Source of the DNA: Coffea arabica
Lineage: Eukaryota; Streptophyta; Magnoliopsida; Gentianales; Rubiaceae
NCBI RefSeq assembly: GCF_036785885.1
Contig: NC_092312.1
Location: 22,772,001 to 22,836,000, forward strand
DNA: 64,000 bases
Direction of reading: 5' to 3'
Under the pieces are notes generated by a model, which was not told the origin of the DNA, did not search any database, and was given only the letters and a program-made list of their open reading frames with translations. Shown piece after piece: positions 24,398 through 37,300 of this stretch; within the stretch, counting starts at the first letter, position 1; each line of letters begins with the position of its first letter. The translations under genes were made by a program, and so were the position numbers.

Positions 24398-24869
24398 GAA
24401 ATTTAAAAAGTTGAATAGAATCTTATGAAATATACGTAAAATACTATAAACTTTATGTGTAGAATAGGAAACTGATATTTTAATTGCAAGCAATAAACAA
24501 AATTGACCATCTAACAATGTTTGAAACCCTAATAAGTTCCTAGAATGGTTGAAAATTACCCAAAATATTGTTTAAAAATTTTACGAACTTCTAAAGAAAT
24601 TTAACATGCACACTTTATATGGAGTCTTGTTTTGAAATTTAAAAAATTGAATAGAATCTTATGAAATATACATAAAATAACATAAACTTTATGCTTAGAA
24701 TTGAAAAATAATATTTTAATTATGACCAGTGAACAAAATTGACCATCTAACAATGTTTAAAAAACTAATAAGATTCCTAGAATCGTTGAACATTACCAAT
24801 GGACAAACTTTTAGAGATTTCCAAAGAATCTTATTATGCGCTATTTGGAGCTTTGTTTAAAGATATATT
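24398..24869. repeat. 236-bp imperfect tandem duplication in copy B
   Basis: GAAATTTAAAAAGTTGAATAG starts at 24398 and its relative at 24634. Following landmarks ATCTTATGAAATATAC and GACCATCTAACAATGTTT occur in both. Copy A has one counterpart (about 16612-16800). Confidence 0.85.
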
Positions 24870-24890
24870 ATGTACACTTCTTGTGTCTTG

Positions 24891-27800
24891 ATAGATAAAA
24901 GGTGTCTGGGTACATAGTAAAAACTCTAGAATAAATTAATATTATTATTATTGCTTATCTTAAACTATGTATTTTTTTGGCCAATTATGAGCACTCGATG
25001 ATAGTGGCAGATATTACCTAAAAGAGTTCAAGATTCAAATAGGTAATATGTGAGTAAATATTAAGTTAGAAATGTTGTTTACGCAACATTTTGTTGACTC
25101 GTTATCTTTATCTAGTTGTAATTAATTTTTTGCATCAAACAATTTACAAAATTTTGAATTCTAACCTTTTGACCCCTTAAGTACATTGTATTAATACTCA
25201 AATTTAGTGAATTAGCGCTCAAGTTTGTCCAAGTCATAAATTTAAGCCAATGTAGATATTCAACAATATATTTAAAGATATTTACCTTTAGAAGAAACAA
25301 AGTTTAAATCAAACAATATGAATATTCTTTAATGCATTCCAGTTCATCTTAAATTCTTTCTATGAACAAATTAGTTTAAACATCTTATTTCTTATTTTAG
25401 TAGATTTCTAATAACAAGACAGGTATATTATTTTAAAACTTTTTACAATAGAGGAGTGATAACATTTGGGTTTGAACATAATCTCTAATGTAAAGGTTTG
25501 AAATGTTATTACTTTTAGAAACTGACTACAAAGATTTAAATATATACTAAATTGGTTGTGAAGACATGAAACCTATATAGATAGTTTATCATCTATTAAA
25601 GGTACTTAATGACTAGTTAGAAATTTACAAAATGTGACTAAATGTATTTAATGACAAGCTAGAAATATAGTACGGGTAGGAAATCATGGTTAATTTTTCT
25701 TGCCTTACACTAAATGCAGTTCCAATTTATTATTTTTTTTGTCAATCAGATAACATATCATGTAAATATCTGTTAAAACCATTTTATGTTAAAAAAGCTA
25801 TTCTATAGAAAAAATTAAAATAAAAATCATCACATAATAAGTTTAAGTTTGATTTAAAAAATGCATTTCATTTATAAATGGTTATAACTATATTACTTTT
25901 AGTTGTAGTAATTCATAGTTATGTAAATCAAGTTAATTATCATAATAAAGAAAATCCACACCCCTTCATCCTTGATTTTTATTTTATACAAACTTTAATA
26001 CTAATACTAATGGAAAAAGTCGGAAATACTTATTTTATAAGTCATTAACGCATATTAGATGTGAATGTAGAATGATAAAGTGTGGATTTAGTCATTTTCT
26101 TGATAATCAAGCTATTAATTACAACAAAATATATGAAATATCAAGTTAATCAGGACCATTCAGTTCTAATATTTCCTTGATATTAAATTCAAAGTCCTAT
26201 TTAGGCATACTACATGAATCATTATGGCTAGATTTAGACATATCAATTGCCACATTTTTTAAAAAACACCAATTCTTGTTATAATAAATAGGCAAAAAAA
26301 TAATAAGTTAGTTAAACTTTCTTTTAAGGTCATTTATGTTATGATGTTTTAAAATTCCAGCTAAACAAATCTTCTTTTACTTTATCTCAATGCCCAAGAA
26401 AGTAGAACATCAAATCTTCTAATAGAAGCATTTATTTGAATACATTTTTGAGAATATGAATAATTAAATTGAAGACTTATTAATTAAATATATTTTTTAC
26501 AATAAAGAATCTGTGCAATGGTAAGAGATTAAAATTCTTTGAAAACAAAAGTCGTTAGAAATAGGATATAGTCTTAATAAATAAGTCCTTAAAACTTCAA
26601 GGAAGTGAAAGAAAAAAAAATTCTAAAACAGTCCTATGGTGACCACTTCATCATAAGACCTCCTATTGGTTCTTTGCTTTATGCATAAAAAATGAGATAT
26701 CTGAAGATTTACAATTTTATGATATATTGCGTAAATAATCTGAAATATATCTCTCTCATGGTTGAATTATTAATACACTAAAGGTGTGACAAACAAGTAC
26801 CCATTTTCTTCTTTCTTTATGTTGGACAAGATGGAGCACTGAATGGGAGGAAAGAGTTCAAGTATAAGAAAGTATGACATATCTTAATTATATGTATCAA
26901 ATGTATTAATAAAATTGAAACCACATAGCACATTATATAACAAATTATCTATGAACTATAATAATACTTGTACATAAAGCGAAAATATATGAGAGAATAA
27001 ATTGCAAAAATACATTATAAAATATGAATATATTGCAAATATTTTGTCTTGATAAGGTATCATATATAGCGAAACAAAATGTTATATAAACTTCAATATT
27101 GTAGGAAGTGATTTGCATGAAAATGTATTAGCTATGTATAAATAAATTGTTAAACATAAGAATACTCATATACTCAATGACTGATACATGTGAGATGTCT
27201 AAGTTACTCACATAGTATTTTTTTTTTCCTTTTGAAAACTACTCCTTTTGAGTATGCCGTCACTTTTTTAGCATATCAATATCACTACACTACTATCATT
27301 CTACCACTATTCATACAGTCTACTACCACCACCACCATCAAACCATCACTCTACCAATTTTTATTATTGCCACCACAATTATCAATAACACAAGATCACA
27401 AACCATTTCTATTGCCACCACCATCACTCTTTTGCATTCTTACTACTACCACCATTAAGTACACGAAGCATCAAAACATGACTAGCGATATCATCACCTC
27501 TACTTTCATGCCTTCTGCTATCATCAATGACTCAACACAACCCATCATGACTTTACAAAAGTGTGAATAATTCACATCAGGTGGTAAGAATAATAAGAGA
27601 CGGTAAAGGGATAGGAGGGAGAAGATCCAAGAAAACCGATAGAAAAGAAGAGAACTGGGAGACAAAGAGAAAGAGATAGATATAGTTGAAACCCAAAAAC
27701 TAAGTTATTAGTTGAGTATGCTGCAATTAAGTGGAGAATTAAATGAGTAAATTTAGATATTTATTTGTTTCCCATTAGTTTCACATTATATAATTCACAT

Positions 27801-28302
27801 AGAGTAGCTTTATTTTGATCATAATATGTTTCCGAATGGTAAATTTAATGAATAAGAGAGATACAAGTTATCTAAGGTTTAAGATTTCAAGTCTATAAAA
27901 TTTTTGTCATTTAACATATTTTTTTTAGTGCCTATGGAGGGCATAAGACATTAGCTATTTCTATATTAATAGTAATAAGACATCATTAGTTTTATGTGAT
28001 AACAAAGAATTTTCATTTTAAGGTTCTTCATTTAAATAGATAAATAGACACATTTAAAACTCTTGTTAGCAATACATGGCCATAAGAATACTAGTAGATC
28101 TGTAAAATTTTATCTCATAAGTTATATTATTTAGGATTTACTTTTTTTTTTTGAAGAAATATTTAGAATTTACTTGTTAACAAGTTTGAGATCTTAGTAT
28201 CATATATGACACCTTGAGTTCACAGGTTAGTCCAATCATTTAGTCTTGCATGTTTTAGAGGTGATCTCTATCGAACGTGGCACTTAGTCTTGAACAGACA
28301 CT
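24891..28302. other. AT-rich intergenic DNA
   Basis: No gene recognised. A frame at 27190-27570 encodes a Thr/Pro/Tyr-rich low-complexity peptide from CAC/CCA-type simple sequence; I do not regard it as a gene. Confidence 0.6.
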
Positions 28303-28604
28303 TAGGTCTTGTATGATAACCCAATTCAACACTTAAACTTAATGGATTCAAATTTTAACATATTCAAACGTGTTTGATAACTAAAAATTAAATATCTAAA
28401 TTAATTAAGTGACACTGAATTTTCTAGGCAAAACTTACTCCCAAAAAATAAGTGATAAGTTATTCACTTATCATTAAATGTGATATACACCCAGATATAT
28501 TAGATTTAATATTTAACAATTCAATAACTTAATGATTCAGATTTCAAATTTCAGATTTCAGATTTTGATTTTTAAACTTCAATTTTATCAAACTCACCAT
28601 TAGT
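28303..28604. mobile_element. Possible hAT-type MITE flanked by diverged direct repeats
   Basis: The left edge (TTAGGTCTTGTATGATAA) and right edge (TTTTATCAAACTCACCATTA) form weak inverted ends around TTTGATAA, with CAGATTTCAAATTTCAGA-type sequence inside. About 65 bp just outside (28242-28309 and 28599-28670) are related to each other as direct repeats. Confidence 0.45.
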
Positions 28605-28693
28605 CTCGCAGATTTTAGAGATGGTCTTTGTTGAATGTGGTACTTAGTCCCACACAACACTTAATTCCTTGCATTCTTTTGTGTAATTGAAAC

Positions 28694-29479
28694 TAGGGAT
28701 GGCAATGGGGGCGGGTGCCCGCGCGGGGGGCTCACGGGACGGGGGGTGGGGCGGGGGCGGGGGGAATTTTTTTCCCCCGCTTAGAAACGGGGCGGGGGGT
28801 GGGGGAGTATACCCCCTCCCCATCCCCCGCCCCGCCACCCGCAAAACAAAAAAAAATGTATATATATAAATATATATAAATGACTATATATTATATGTAA
28901 GTTAATTAGTTATAAACTTATGATAATGATATTATTAGTTAGATGTATTATATAATGTATATTAGTTTATGTAATATAATTGATATTATCAATTATATGA
29001 ATAATTATATATGTCTACTAATAGAATTTATTAATTAGTTATACTAAATTTACTAATACATTTATACTAATTTTCTAATTACACTTAATAGAATAACACT
29101 TTTTTCTCAAAAAAAAGCACAAACACAATGATGAATTAGTGATTGCATTTGTACTAAAAGTGAAAATTTGACTATTTTAGTTATATTTATTTCATCATAT
29201 TGGATTGTATTCAAATAACTTCTGTTTGATTGTTTTTATGAGTTTCAATTGTAAAATTACAATGAATAATAATTTGGTGATGTGTTGATATTATTTTAGT
29301 ACTTGATTATTTATTAAAATTTAATTATAATAAAATTATATAATAAAATTTTATTAACCCCGCGGGTGCGGGGCAGGGCGGGGGGAGCAGGAGGCGGGGG
29401 ACGGGGGGAACTAATAGACAACGGGGCGGGGGACGGGGGAAGGATCCCCCGCCCCAACCCCGCCCCGTTGCCATCCCTA
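28694..29479. mobile_element. Non-autonomous hAT element with 8-bp target duplication and G-rich arms
   Basis: It starts TAGGGATGGCAA and ends TTGCCATCCCTA, perfect 12-bp termini, and is flanked on both sides by ATTGAAAC (28686-28693; 29480-29487). TAGGG-type ends with an 8-bp duplication indicate the hAT superfamily. Sub-terminal arms of about 120-150 bp are extremely G/C-rich (runs of GGGG on the left, mirrored as CCCC on the right) around an AT-rich centre. There is no transposase. Confidence 0.85.
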
Positions 29480-29487
29480 ATTGAAAC

Positions 29488-30088
29488 CATGCAAAAAGTT
29501 GCACTCTCTTGCGTAATCGAAACCACACAATATTTACTGTGATACTAATTGTAATGCCCCAAGTTCATGGGTTGGTCCAAATAACTTTTGAATGGAATTA
29601 TAGAATTCAAAATGATTACCCCAAGTTACTAAGTAGCCCATAGGCCTAGATTCTTATACAATTTCTTTCCTTGCCATATTTTTGACGTGGGACTAAGGCC
29701 CTCATATCATACACAATGTATTCTTGTTCTTTAACCTAATTATAATATCTTGATAAACAAGTTTGATATTGGATTAATTTACATATGGATGGCAAAAGCA
29801 AGAAACTTAAAAACATGGAGATTATATATACATAATAATTAGAGGATAACCATTCAAACAAATTTAAGAAGGACCTTTTCAAACCAAATCTACTAAAGTT
29901 TAAAATCCAAATGAATTTCACCATTTTTTTTGCGCAAGCAATATTTATGACAAATAATTTTTCCCATTAAACAAACAGTCCAAAATTTTCTTAAACAATA
30001 ATTAACATCCAATCAACAATCAACAATTAGCATGTATCAAATGTGAGGCTAAATTTAGATCCTATATTATTCAAGAATTTGCAATGAA
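29488..30088. other. Intergenic DNA between hAT element and solo LTR
   Basis: No gene recognised in this 0.6-kb stretch. Confidence 0.6.
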
Positions 30089-30093
30089 CAAAT

Positions 30094-32278
30094 TGTGACA
30101 GCCCCACCTTCCCCTAAGGCGAACCAAAGGGTTCAGCGGACCGCCTGCCCAACTCTCGCCGGGACTCGCTCACTCACTACAGTCCTGAAACAAAGTACAA
30201 TATAAATCTCAAATATTACATCAAATGTTACACACTTACATACACTATAAACTAAAACCTCAAGAGATACGAGAAATACTAATTTTTCGAATAAGACAAA
30301 GGCTCTCAATTCTCACATAAGTACAAGTACAATTGCAGTCTCAAATAATACGCAAGATAAAACTAAAACTCCAACGGTACAGTAGATCATCCGACCATTC
30401 ACACGGAGAACTTTAATACAAATGCTTCCTTCGCCTCGAGACCTGTGGAGGGGATTAAAAATAGTTTTGGAGTGAGCTACAAGCTCAACGAGTAACCAGT
30501 AAAATCGGTAATCAAATCAGTTTCACAATAGTTCATTTCAATGATATCATGAATCAGTAATCAAATATACGTTTATTGCTCTCGTGAGCCAGTGAAATCA
30601 TGGTACTTAGACGTCTAACGCTCAAGTTGATCAGTTAACAGTGAAACAATGATAGGGAGCCATTTGCTCCAGGTAAACAGTGGTGGAGACGTTGGTTCTA
30701 AGCACACGAATTCCAAGTACTCCTTTGAGCCAAAACATGTCATGAACTCACATGCAAGCACACATGATATGCAATCGAGTAAATAATGCAAGAAACAGTT
30801 CATAAGTAGCTTTGGAAATAGTTTGGGGTCACTCACTAACCACGACTCAGGAACCATCCATCATATTCATTGCCTTGCTCAAGTCCAAGCTCTTCAACTC
30901 AAACTCAAAGCAATCAAATGCTTTCAAAGATCGGACAGCATTTCCCCTACATTTCCTTACTTTTCCATCCTATAAGCAACACCATTTCATCTCAAATCAA
31001 TCACATACACATCATAGACTATCAAATACACCTTTCGGCATAATATCTATAACTGAAGCTACATTTATCGGATTGAAACGAATCTTATGGAATTTCGAAG
31101 CCAAGACATAACCCTACATTTCTTATGAAGACTTCCAAAGCCAAATCATGCATTTTCATGGTCAAAAATAGAAATTTCCAAGAAAACAGAAATCTGGGCG
31201 CGGAACAGGGCTCATGGTCAGTCAAGAATATTTCAGTCATTTCATATGCTACAGTACTCCGATTGAGCTGAAATTTTACAGGTAGCTAGTTAGCTCAATT
31301 ACCAACAACTTTCATGTTTTGGGCAAAGGCTGATTCGGCCTCCATCATGGCCTAATAGGTTTGGGCAGAACAGGGTAGGATGAAACCCTAAACTGAAATT
31401 TCCGCATAAACTCTATAATTTTCCGCAACCAATCATATCCAACATATATTAATCTCCATTTTACACTATAACAGGCCATCAATCCATGACTAAACAATAA
31501 TTATGATATAAAAATAGAAAAATCACTAATAAATTAAAAATCCATCAAAACTCCACTTTCAACCATAAAACCTACCACAAATCAACATATTTAGCCACTA
31601 GAGCTGCTAATTTGACATTAGCATGAACAAAGACGAAGTTTGTAAGCAAAGTACCTTAACACCTCAAGAAAGATGATAACTTAGGGTTTTCCTTTCACAA
31701 ATCCCTTCACTAGAAGCTTTAATCCTCCTTAATAAACAACTTTGATGGAGTAATTTACAATTCCAATGGTTGGAAATCAAGATTGAAGCAAGAATTGAAG
31801 TTGAGGTTGAAAAGTTTCTCTTGTTTCTTCCTCTAAGAGGTTCGACCATCCCAAGCAAAAAATGAAGATGATCTTGGTCAAAATTGGGATTTTAGTAAAA
31901 GTAAGAAAGTTAGGCAAGTCCACCACCCAATCGTGTCGCGACACGTGGCACTTTAAATGGTTCAAACTTATCTTCTTTCTTCCAATGGTTAATCTATCTA
32001 GCTAATCTCTAATTATCTCCTAGCACCTTGTAAAATAATACCCATCAATACTAAACTTCAATTAATTGCCAAAAATTTATCGTACTAGCGAGTCCCACGT
32101 CCTTAATACACTTCCAAATTGACCCGAACTAACTTATACTAGAAAAATGGTTGGAAAACTATATTCATTTATAAAAGTCTCTGGAAAATTTTGACAATAA
32201 AATAAAGTAATAGAAATGCACGCGAAAAATAAAATAAATAAGGAAAATTTTCCCTTTTCTTTTCCTTCGAGCGTCACA
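30094..32278. mobile_element. Solo LTR, probably Ty3/gypsy, with 5-bp target duplication
   Basis: The 2185-bp unit begins TGTGACAGCCCCACC and ends GAGCGTCACA, so it has TG...CA ends inside a short inverted TGTGAC/GTCACA. It is flanked by CAAAT at 30089-30093 and 32279-32283. There is no internal gag-pol domain and no second LTR, so it is a solo LTR left by recombination. Family assignment rests on length and end sequence only. Frames within it are not genes. Confidence 0.85.
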
Positions 32279-32283
32279 CAAAT

Positions 32284-34384
32284 AACCTTTGCTAACAATT
32301 TAACCACATGTAGCCATGGATATTAGATTTTGCAAATACAGTTAAAAGATGTAAGAAGGTTTCTATGATTATTCACAGGTATCATGCATTCCATAATCAA
32401 TTTTTTAGATTCATGCAATAACGCCTGAGAAAATATTGCAATAGAAAATGCATATTTTTTACTGTATCAGGTAAGCATCAAAAACTGCAGAAAGGGAAAA
32501 AGAAAACTAACATACTTGTCCTTCAAATATCTATAGTAAAATATGGAGCACAAGCATCCGAACCAACATTTTTTAATATTAAAAGCTCTATTATTGCCAA
32601 AAAGCTCAGAGGACTCCAATTATACTTGTAACACATTGGAAATGATTCTTCACTTATTGCTCATTAAAATTCTCTTAAATATAAATCAATTATTGACTTA
32701 AATGAACATACCTCTCTAAAACAACCACACCAAAATACAAAACAAAATCATCTACACCAAGAGTCTTGAGTATTAAGAGTTTTTTTGAACCAATCAACTT
32801 ACAGCATTAAGAGCCTCCATTAAGGCACTTAGAAAAAGTACCTAACAATTACAGACAAAAAGGAAAAGTGCCACAATTATACTTGTAAGTGGTTGCAATG
32901 CTAATTTTTCATCTACTACATATTAAAACTACCTTAAACATGACTCAATTACTAAATTCAATGAGTCCTGTTGGTTACAGAAGCTGAATTGCATATTTGA
33001 GGATTCACAATATTTTGCAATCTAATGGATTTTCTGTTTGTATTAATGCTAAAGTTATCGGTTAGTTCAAAGGATAAACTAGTGTTTTTTTTCATATATA
33101 AACACTAGTTAAAAGTTTGATAATCATGTGTAATAGAAACCAATTGCATATGGGAGGATACAATAGTTAAAACCTACTTGACTACACGTTACAATATTAT
33201 ATACACTTAACCACTTGCATTTACCTTTTTACCTGCCTAAAACACCCGGTAGACGAAAAAATTTTAATAGTCACCTATTTATATAGGTATAGGACGTTAT
33301 ATTTTACCACAATAACAAAACTATGTCAACTATCTAATTTTTATTATCAAATATATTTATTTATCAACACTACCATCATTGAAATACACGGATTGCCCTT
33401 TCAATCATTAATACATTAATGATTTATCAAATAATGCATCCAAATTTATTCTCTCGAGACTTATGTTATGTAGCTTATCGATTCAAAATATTTATATATA
33501 AACCCTCAGTGTTATTGACTAAATTGCAAGCTACTTGAAGACCGGCTGAATGGCCATTAAGTGACATCATCCAGGTGCGTGTTGTTCTAAAACACATTTT
33601 ATTCCATAAATGCCCTCCAGTAACCAATTAAAAGATAAAAGATTGTTAAATTGGGGTTTCTTCCTTCAAAACTTAAAATTAGTTGGTCAAATTAAAATTT
33701 TTCATACTCTCAAATTGGAGGAAAATGGAAAGAAAAGGAATAAAAAAACTAAGTTTTTGGTTTGGTCAACAATTGAAAGGAAAGGAACAAGAAAAATTTT
33801 GGATTGTGCTTTTCTACAGAAAAATTTATCATTTTTTGTGAATATTTCTTTCTTCTACACAATTTTCAATTATATTTTTATCTCATATATATATATCATA
33901 TATAATATCGTATCTTCTATAATAAATTTTTTCCAAAAAAAAAAAAAAACAATCCAAACAGGAAGTCTTTATGCTTTGCCAGTCATTTAGCCAATTTTTG
34001 AGCAGTTTCTTTTCGAGTTTAGTCAAGAGAGAGGAGTTCTGTGGATATTTCCAATCTTTGACAGGGGTTTACTGGAATTTACCCTAAATTTAATGAAACT
34101 TGCATTTTATGAGAGAGTAATTTTCCTGTTACCATTTTGAAAATTTTTCCGATCATGTGTCACTCTTACTCCTTTCACAATGAACTAGTCACAAACCCCA
34201 ACACACGCCACAATTTTTAACCCAAACAGCATTTGAAGAAAATTACATCTTTGTCCTTGCATTCTTTTCTTTCCTATCATAAACTCCCTCGTGTATATTT
34301 GACAAAGAATATATTAGTAGTAATTTTGGATGCTTAATGATCCTAGATATATTTTCAGGTCTGTAGACCTCGCCCCTACCCAGA
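32284..34384. other. Intergenic DNA and promoter/5' UTR of the KH gene
   Basis: AT-rich. A small hairpin (AACTAGTG...CACTAGTT) lies at about 33078-33113. The last few hundred bases must hold the KH gene promoter. A TTTTCAG at 34352-34358 just before the start codon could be a 5' UTR intron acceptor. Confidence 0.5.
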
Positions 34385-37300
34385 ATGGCTCAATCTCAGC
34401 ACCCGAACGAAACCCTTGTAAACCCAAACACTCCGGCACAACTTTCGGCTGCTTCGGTTCCGGCGACCTCTTCTACCACGGCGTCGCCTCCAGGGGCAGC
34501 TGCAGCTGCAGCCTCGGCTATGCTATCAGTGATCGAAGATCCGCCTCGGACGAACACGTTGAAGCGTCCTCGAGAAGATGACAGTGAGGCGGAAGCCGCC
34601 GGTACATCCGTTGATGCTCCGGCACTGAAACGGCGGGTCAAGGTCACTCAGGACGTCCTTTACCGTATCGTGGTGCCGTCGAGGCAGATTGGGAAGGTTA
34701 TTGGTAGAGTTGGGCATCGAATTCAGAAGATTCGTGAAGATACCAAAGCAAATATTAAAATAGCGGACGCTATAGCTGTGAGTGCTTAAATTTTGTTGCT
34801 TATTCTCTCTTAATTCTCTTAATTTTGTGTTGTGATGCTGAAAAAAAATTATAAAAAAAGAGCAATCTTTGTCGTTGTTGTTTTATTAGGGCAATTTAGT
34901 GACTTGAAGTTAAACGTAGTAGCAGAACAGAAATGTCTTGTTAGTTTAGGAGTTTGGAATTTGATAATTTTGGTTTTGAGTAGATGATCAATAAGAAAAA
35001 TCCTTTTAACCATTGATGTCCATAATCGGGCAAAAACGTTGCAAATTGCTTCAGGACGTGGATGTGGGGTTAGAAAGCCTACGTTTTGCAGAGTATATTT
35101 AGTTGTAAAAGGCTGGGCTTTTAGAACGCATATTTTCATCTAATTTTCCTTTTTGGTAACTGATATGGAAACCTGGCCAATAGCTTATAAAGCATTTATC
35201 AAACGGAGTTTCATTCGTAAATTTGGAGTAATGAAGTAAAATAAAGAAAGATAGTAGAGCAAAGGTCAAATTTTCAAGCATGGCTGTATTGACCTGAGAG
35301 GATAATAGCTAGCCATGTGGGATGACTTGTTTGTTAATTACTATTTGAAAGTCACCTAAAGTTAAGACGCTGTTGCGTAGTTAACCTTGAGTTCTGGGAA
35401 AAGATGTTGTAAGCTGAAAATCATTAGACAATCCAACCTTTGCACGAGTGCGCACATACACATGTAATATACATATCACATCTGAACTTGAGCCCATGTA
35501 ACATAGCCAATTTAGTATTAGGTACTGGATCTTGGCAAACATGTAATGTTTAGTTGAATTAGTAGGAACGTGATCAGGAACTTTTCATGTTGAGAAACCT
35601 GGATTTTTTTGGGCAAGAAAGTTTGTAATAAAAAACCTAGGATATTGCTGGGGAGTATTGAAATGATTTTTTGATAGTTGTGCATGGCTTTGGAGGGGAT
35701 GTTAGATGATCGTAGCAATGTCGGTGTGAAATGATGGCAGATGGTGTAGGTTGGGAAGGATTGTCAGTGTCAGTTGATGAATTTGGCTGCTGACATAGTT
35801 TGTGGGAAATGTAGAGTTGCAGTAGCTGATATGGTAGGGGCAGTGTTGGTTGGTTGTGTTTGCATGGTCGCGTGGGAATATAACAATGATGACTGTTATT
35901 TGAGTCTGCTATAGTTTGTATTTTCTCTTTTTTTCATTTCTATTCTGCATTTGTCGGAGATGGAGGGTAGTGGGGCAGAAGCTGTGCTGGAGCGGTACAA
36001 ATATTTGTTTTGGGTGGGTGGGGATTTTGTGAATGGGTCCTAGGGAGGAGGAGGAACTGGTAGGTCCACTAGATTGACTTTTCCAAAATGTTACAAACTT
36101 TGTGGTATGGCTTTTTGTGTGGTGGCTGGTTGGAACAGGAGCAGTCAGTAAAACGAGAAGATTGGCCTTGTATACCAAAAAAAATATATATGCAGAAAAT
36201 TTTCTGTCTCCTAATTTGAAGATGTCTTGAGTGTTGTTTAATTGCGTTCTTTTGGCTTAAGTATATGGCAATCATCCCTCTTGTTGAATAATGAATTTCT
36301 GAGGCATTTTAATTTTCTCATAGATTTAGATACTTTAGAATTGGAAACCCTCAGCAGAAAAAGTTGTTTGTTTTTGCAGTTAGAGTTGTTGTTGGCAGAC
36401 AAAGAGAAGTGCTGTATTTGTCTCATCATTGCTAATTGATATATTACATCGCATTTATCTGTTTAGTAGTTTTTTCCTTCTCAGAGAATGGAACTTACTT
36501 CTAAATTTTGATGTTTGCAGCGGCATGAAGAAAGAGTAATCATCATAAGTTCAAAAGACAGTGACAACATATTTTGTGATGCTGAGATGGCCCTTCATCA
36601 TATTGTCAATTTGATCCTTAAGGTGATGGCACTTACTTTTTTTTTCAAATGATATCAAGTGTCCATTGTGAACATCTGTCTCCTGAGAAATCCATTACCT
36701 CAGATATGTCGTGAATTTCTAAAAAGTTACTGGTCGTCACCAGAGGATTTTCTTTTAATCGGTCTGAGAATCCTTTCTCTATAGTCTGTGTTTGCCTATA
36801 GCAATTCCATTCATACCTGCTGTATACAACTTAGGAGCAAAAGATAGTTGACTCTCCTTAAAAAACTAATTCCAAGAACTTTTAGATATCAATAGATGCA
36901 GGACAACTCTGCAACGTGACTTCTCAAACATGTGCAAGAAGCAGTAGAAAAGATTAGGATGCTTGAGAACACTAGATAATCTCTTTAGAAATCTGAAATA
37001 CTTAATTGTTCTACTGCATTTTTTTTGGTGCCACAGACTTTTGGCATGTATATGCTTAATTTTCCCACTTCTTTTCTTTGGGCCACAGATTTTGACCTCT
37101 TGTGAGCTTTGTTAGCTTCTACGTGCTTGATTATGGGAATATGTTCAATATATTCTTCAATATATTCTTATTTTTTTGGTTCTTGGTGTGGCAACTTGTT
37201 GGGTAAGAGAAGTTCATTGATGTGGTAATTTTGATTCTGCATCTGGTAGGATGATGATGTTAACGTTGAGCCACAGAAAGTAGCAGCTGGGCATGTTGCT

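Larger units (their letters stand above)
19870..24890. repeat. Segmental duplication, copy B (about 5.0 kb)
   Basis: Collinear with copy A at 11560-16900. Differences include a MITE inserted at 22602-22804, a 236-bp tandem duplication at 24398-24869 and the absence of copy A's 0.5-kb MITE-bearing insert. Boundaries are approximate, placed where alignable landmarks run out. Confidence 0.75.

Noticed and set aside
27190..27570. 126-codon frame rich in Thr, Pro and Tyr
   Set aside because: Coded by ACC/CCA/ATC-type simple sequence, no motif, no start context or splice partner; treated as low complexity.
28644..28869. Open frames in the G-rich arm (Gly-rich on one strand, Pro-rich on the other)
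   Set aside because: Frames are open only because of G/C runs in the hAT arm.
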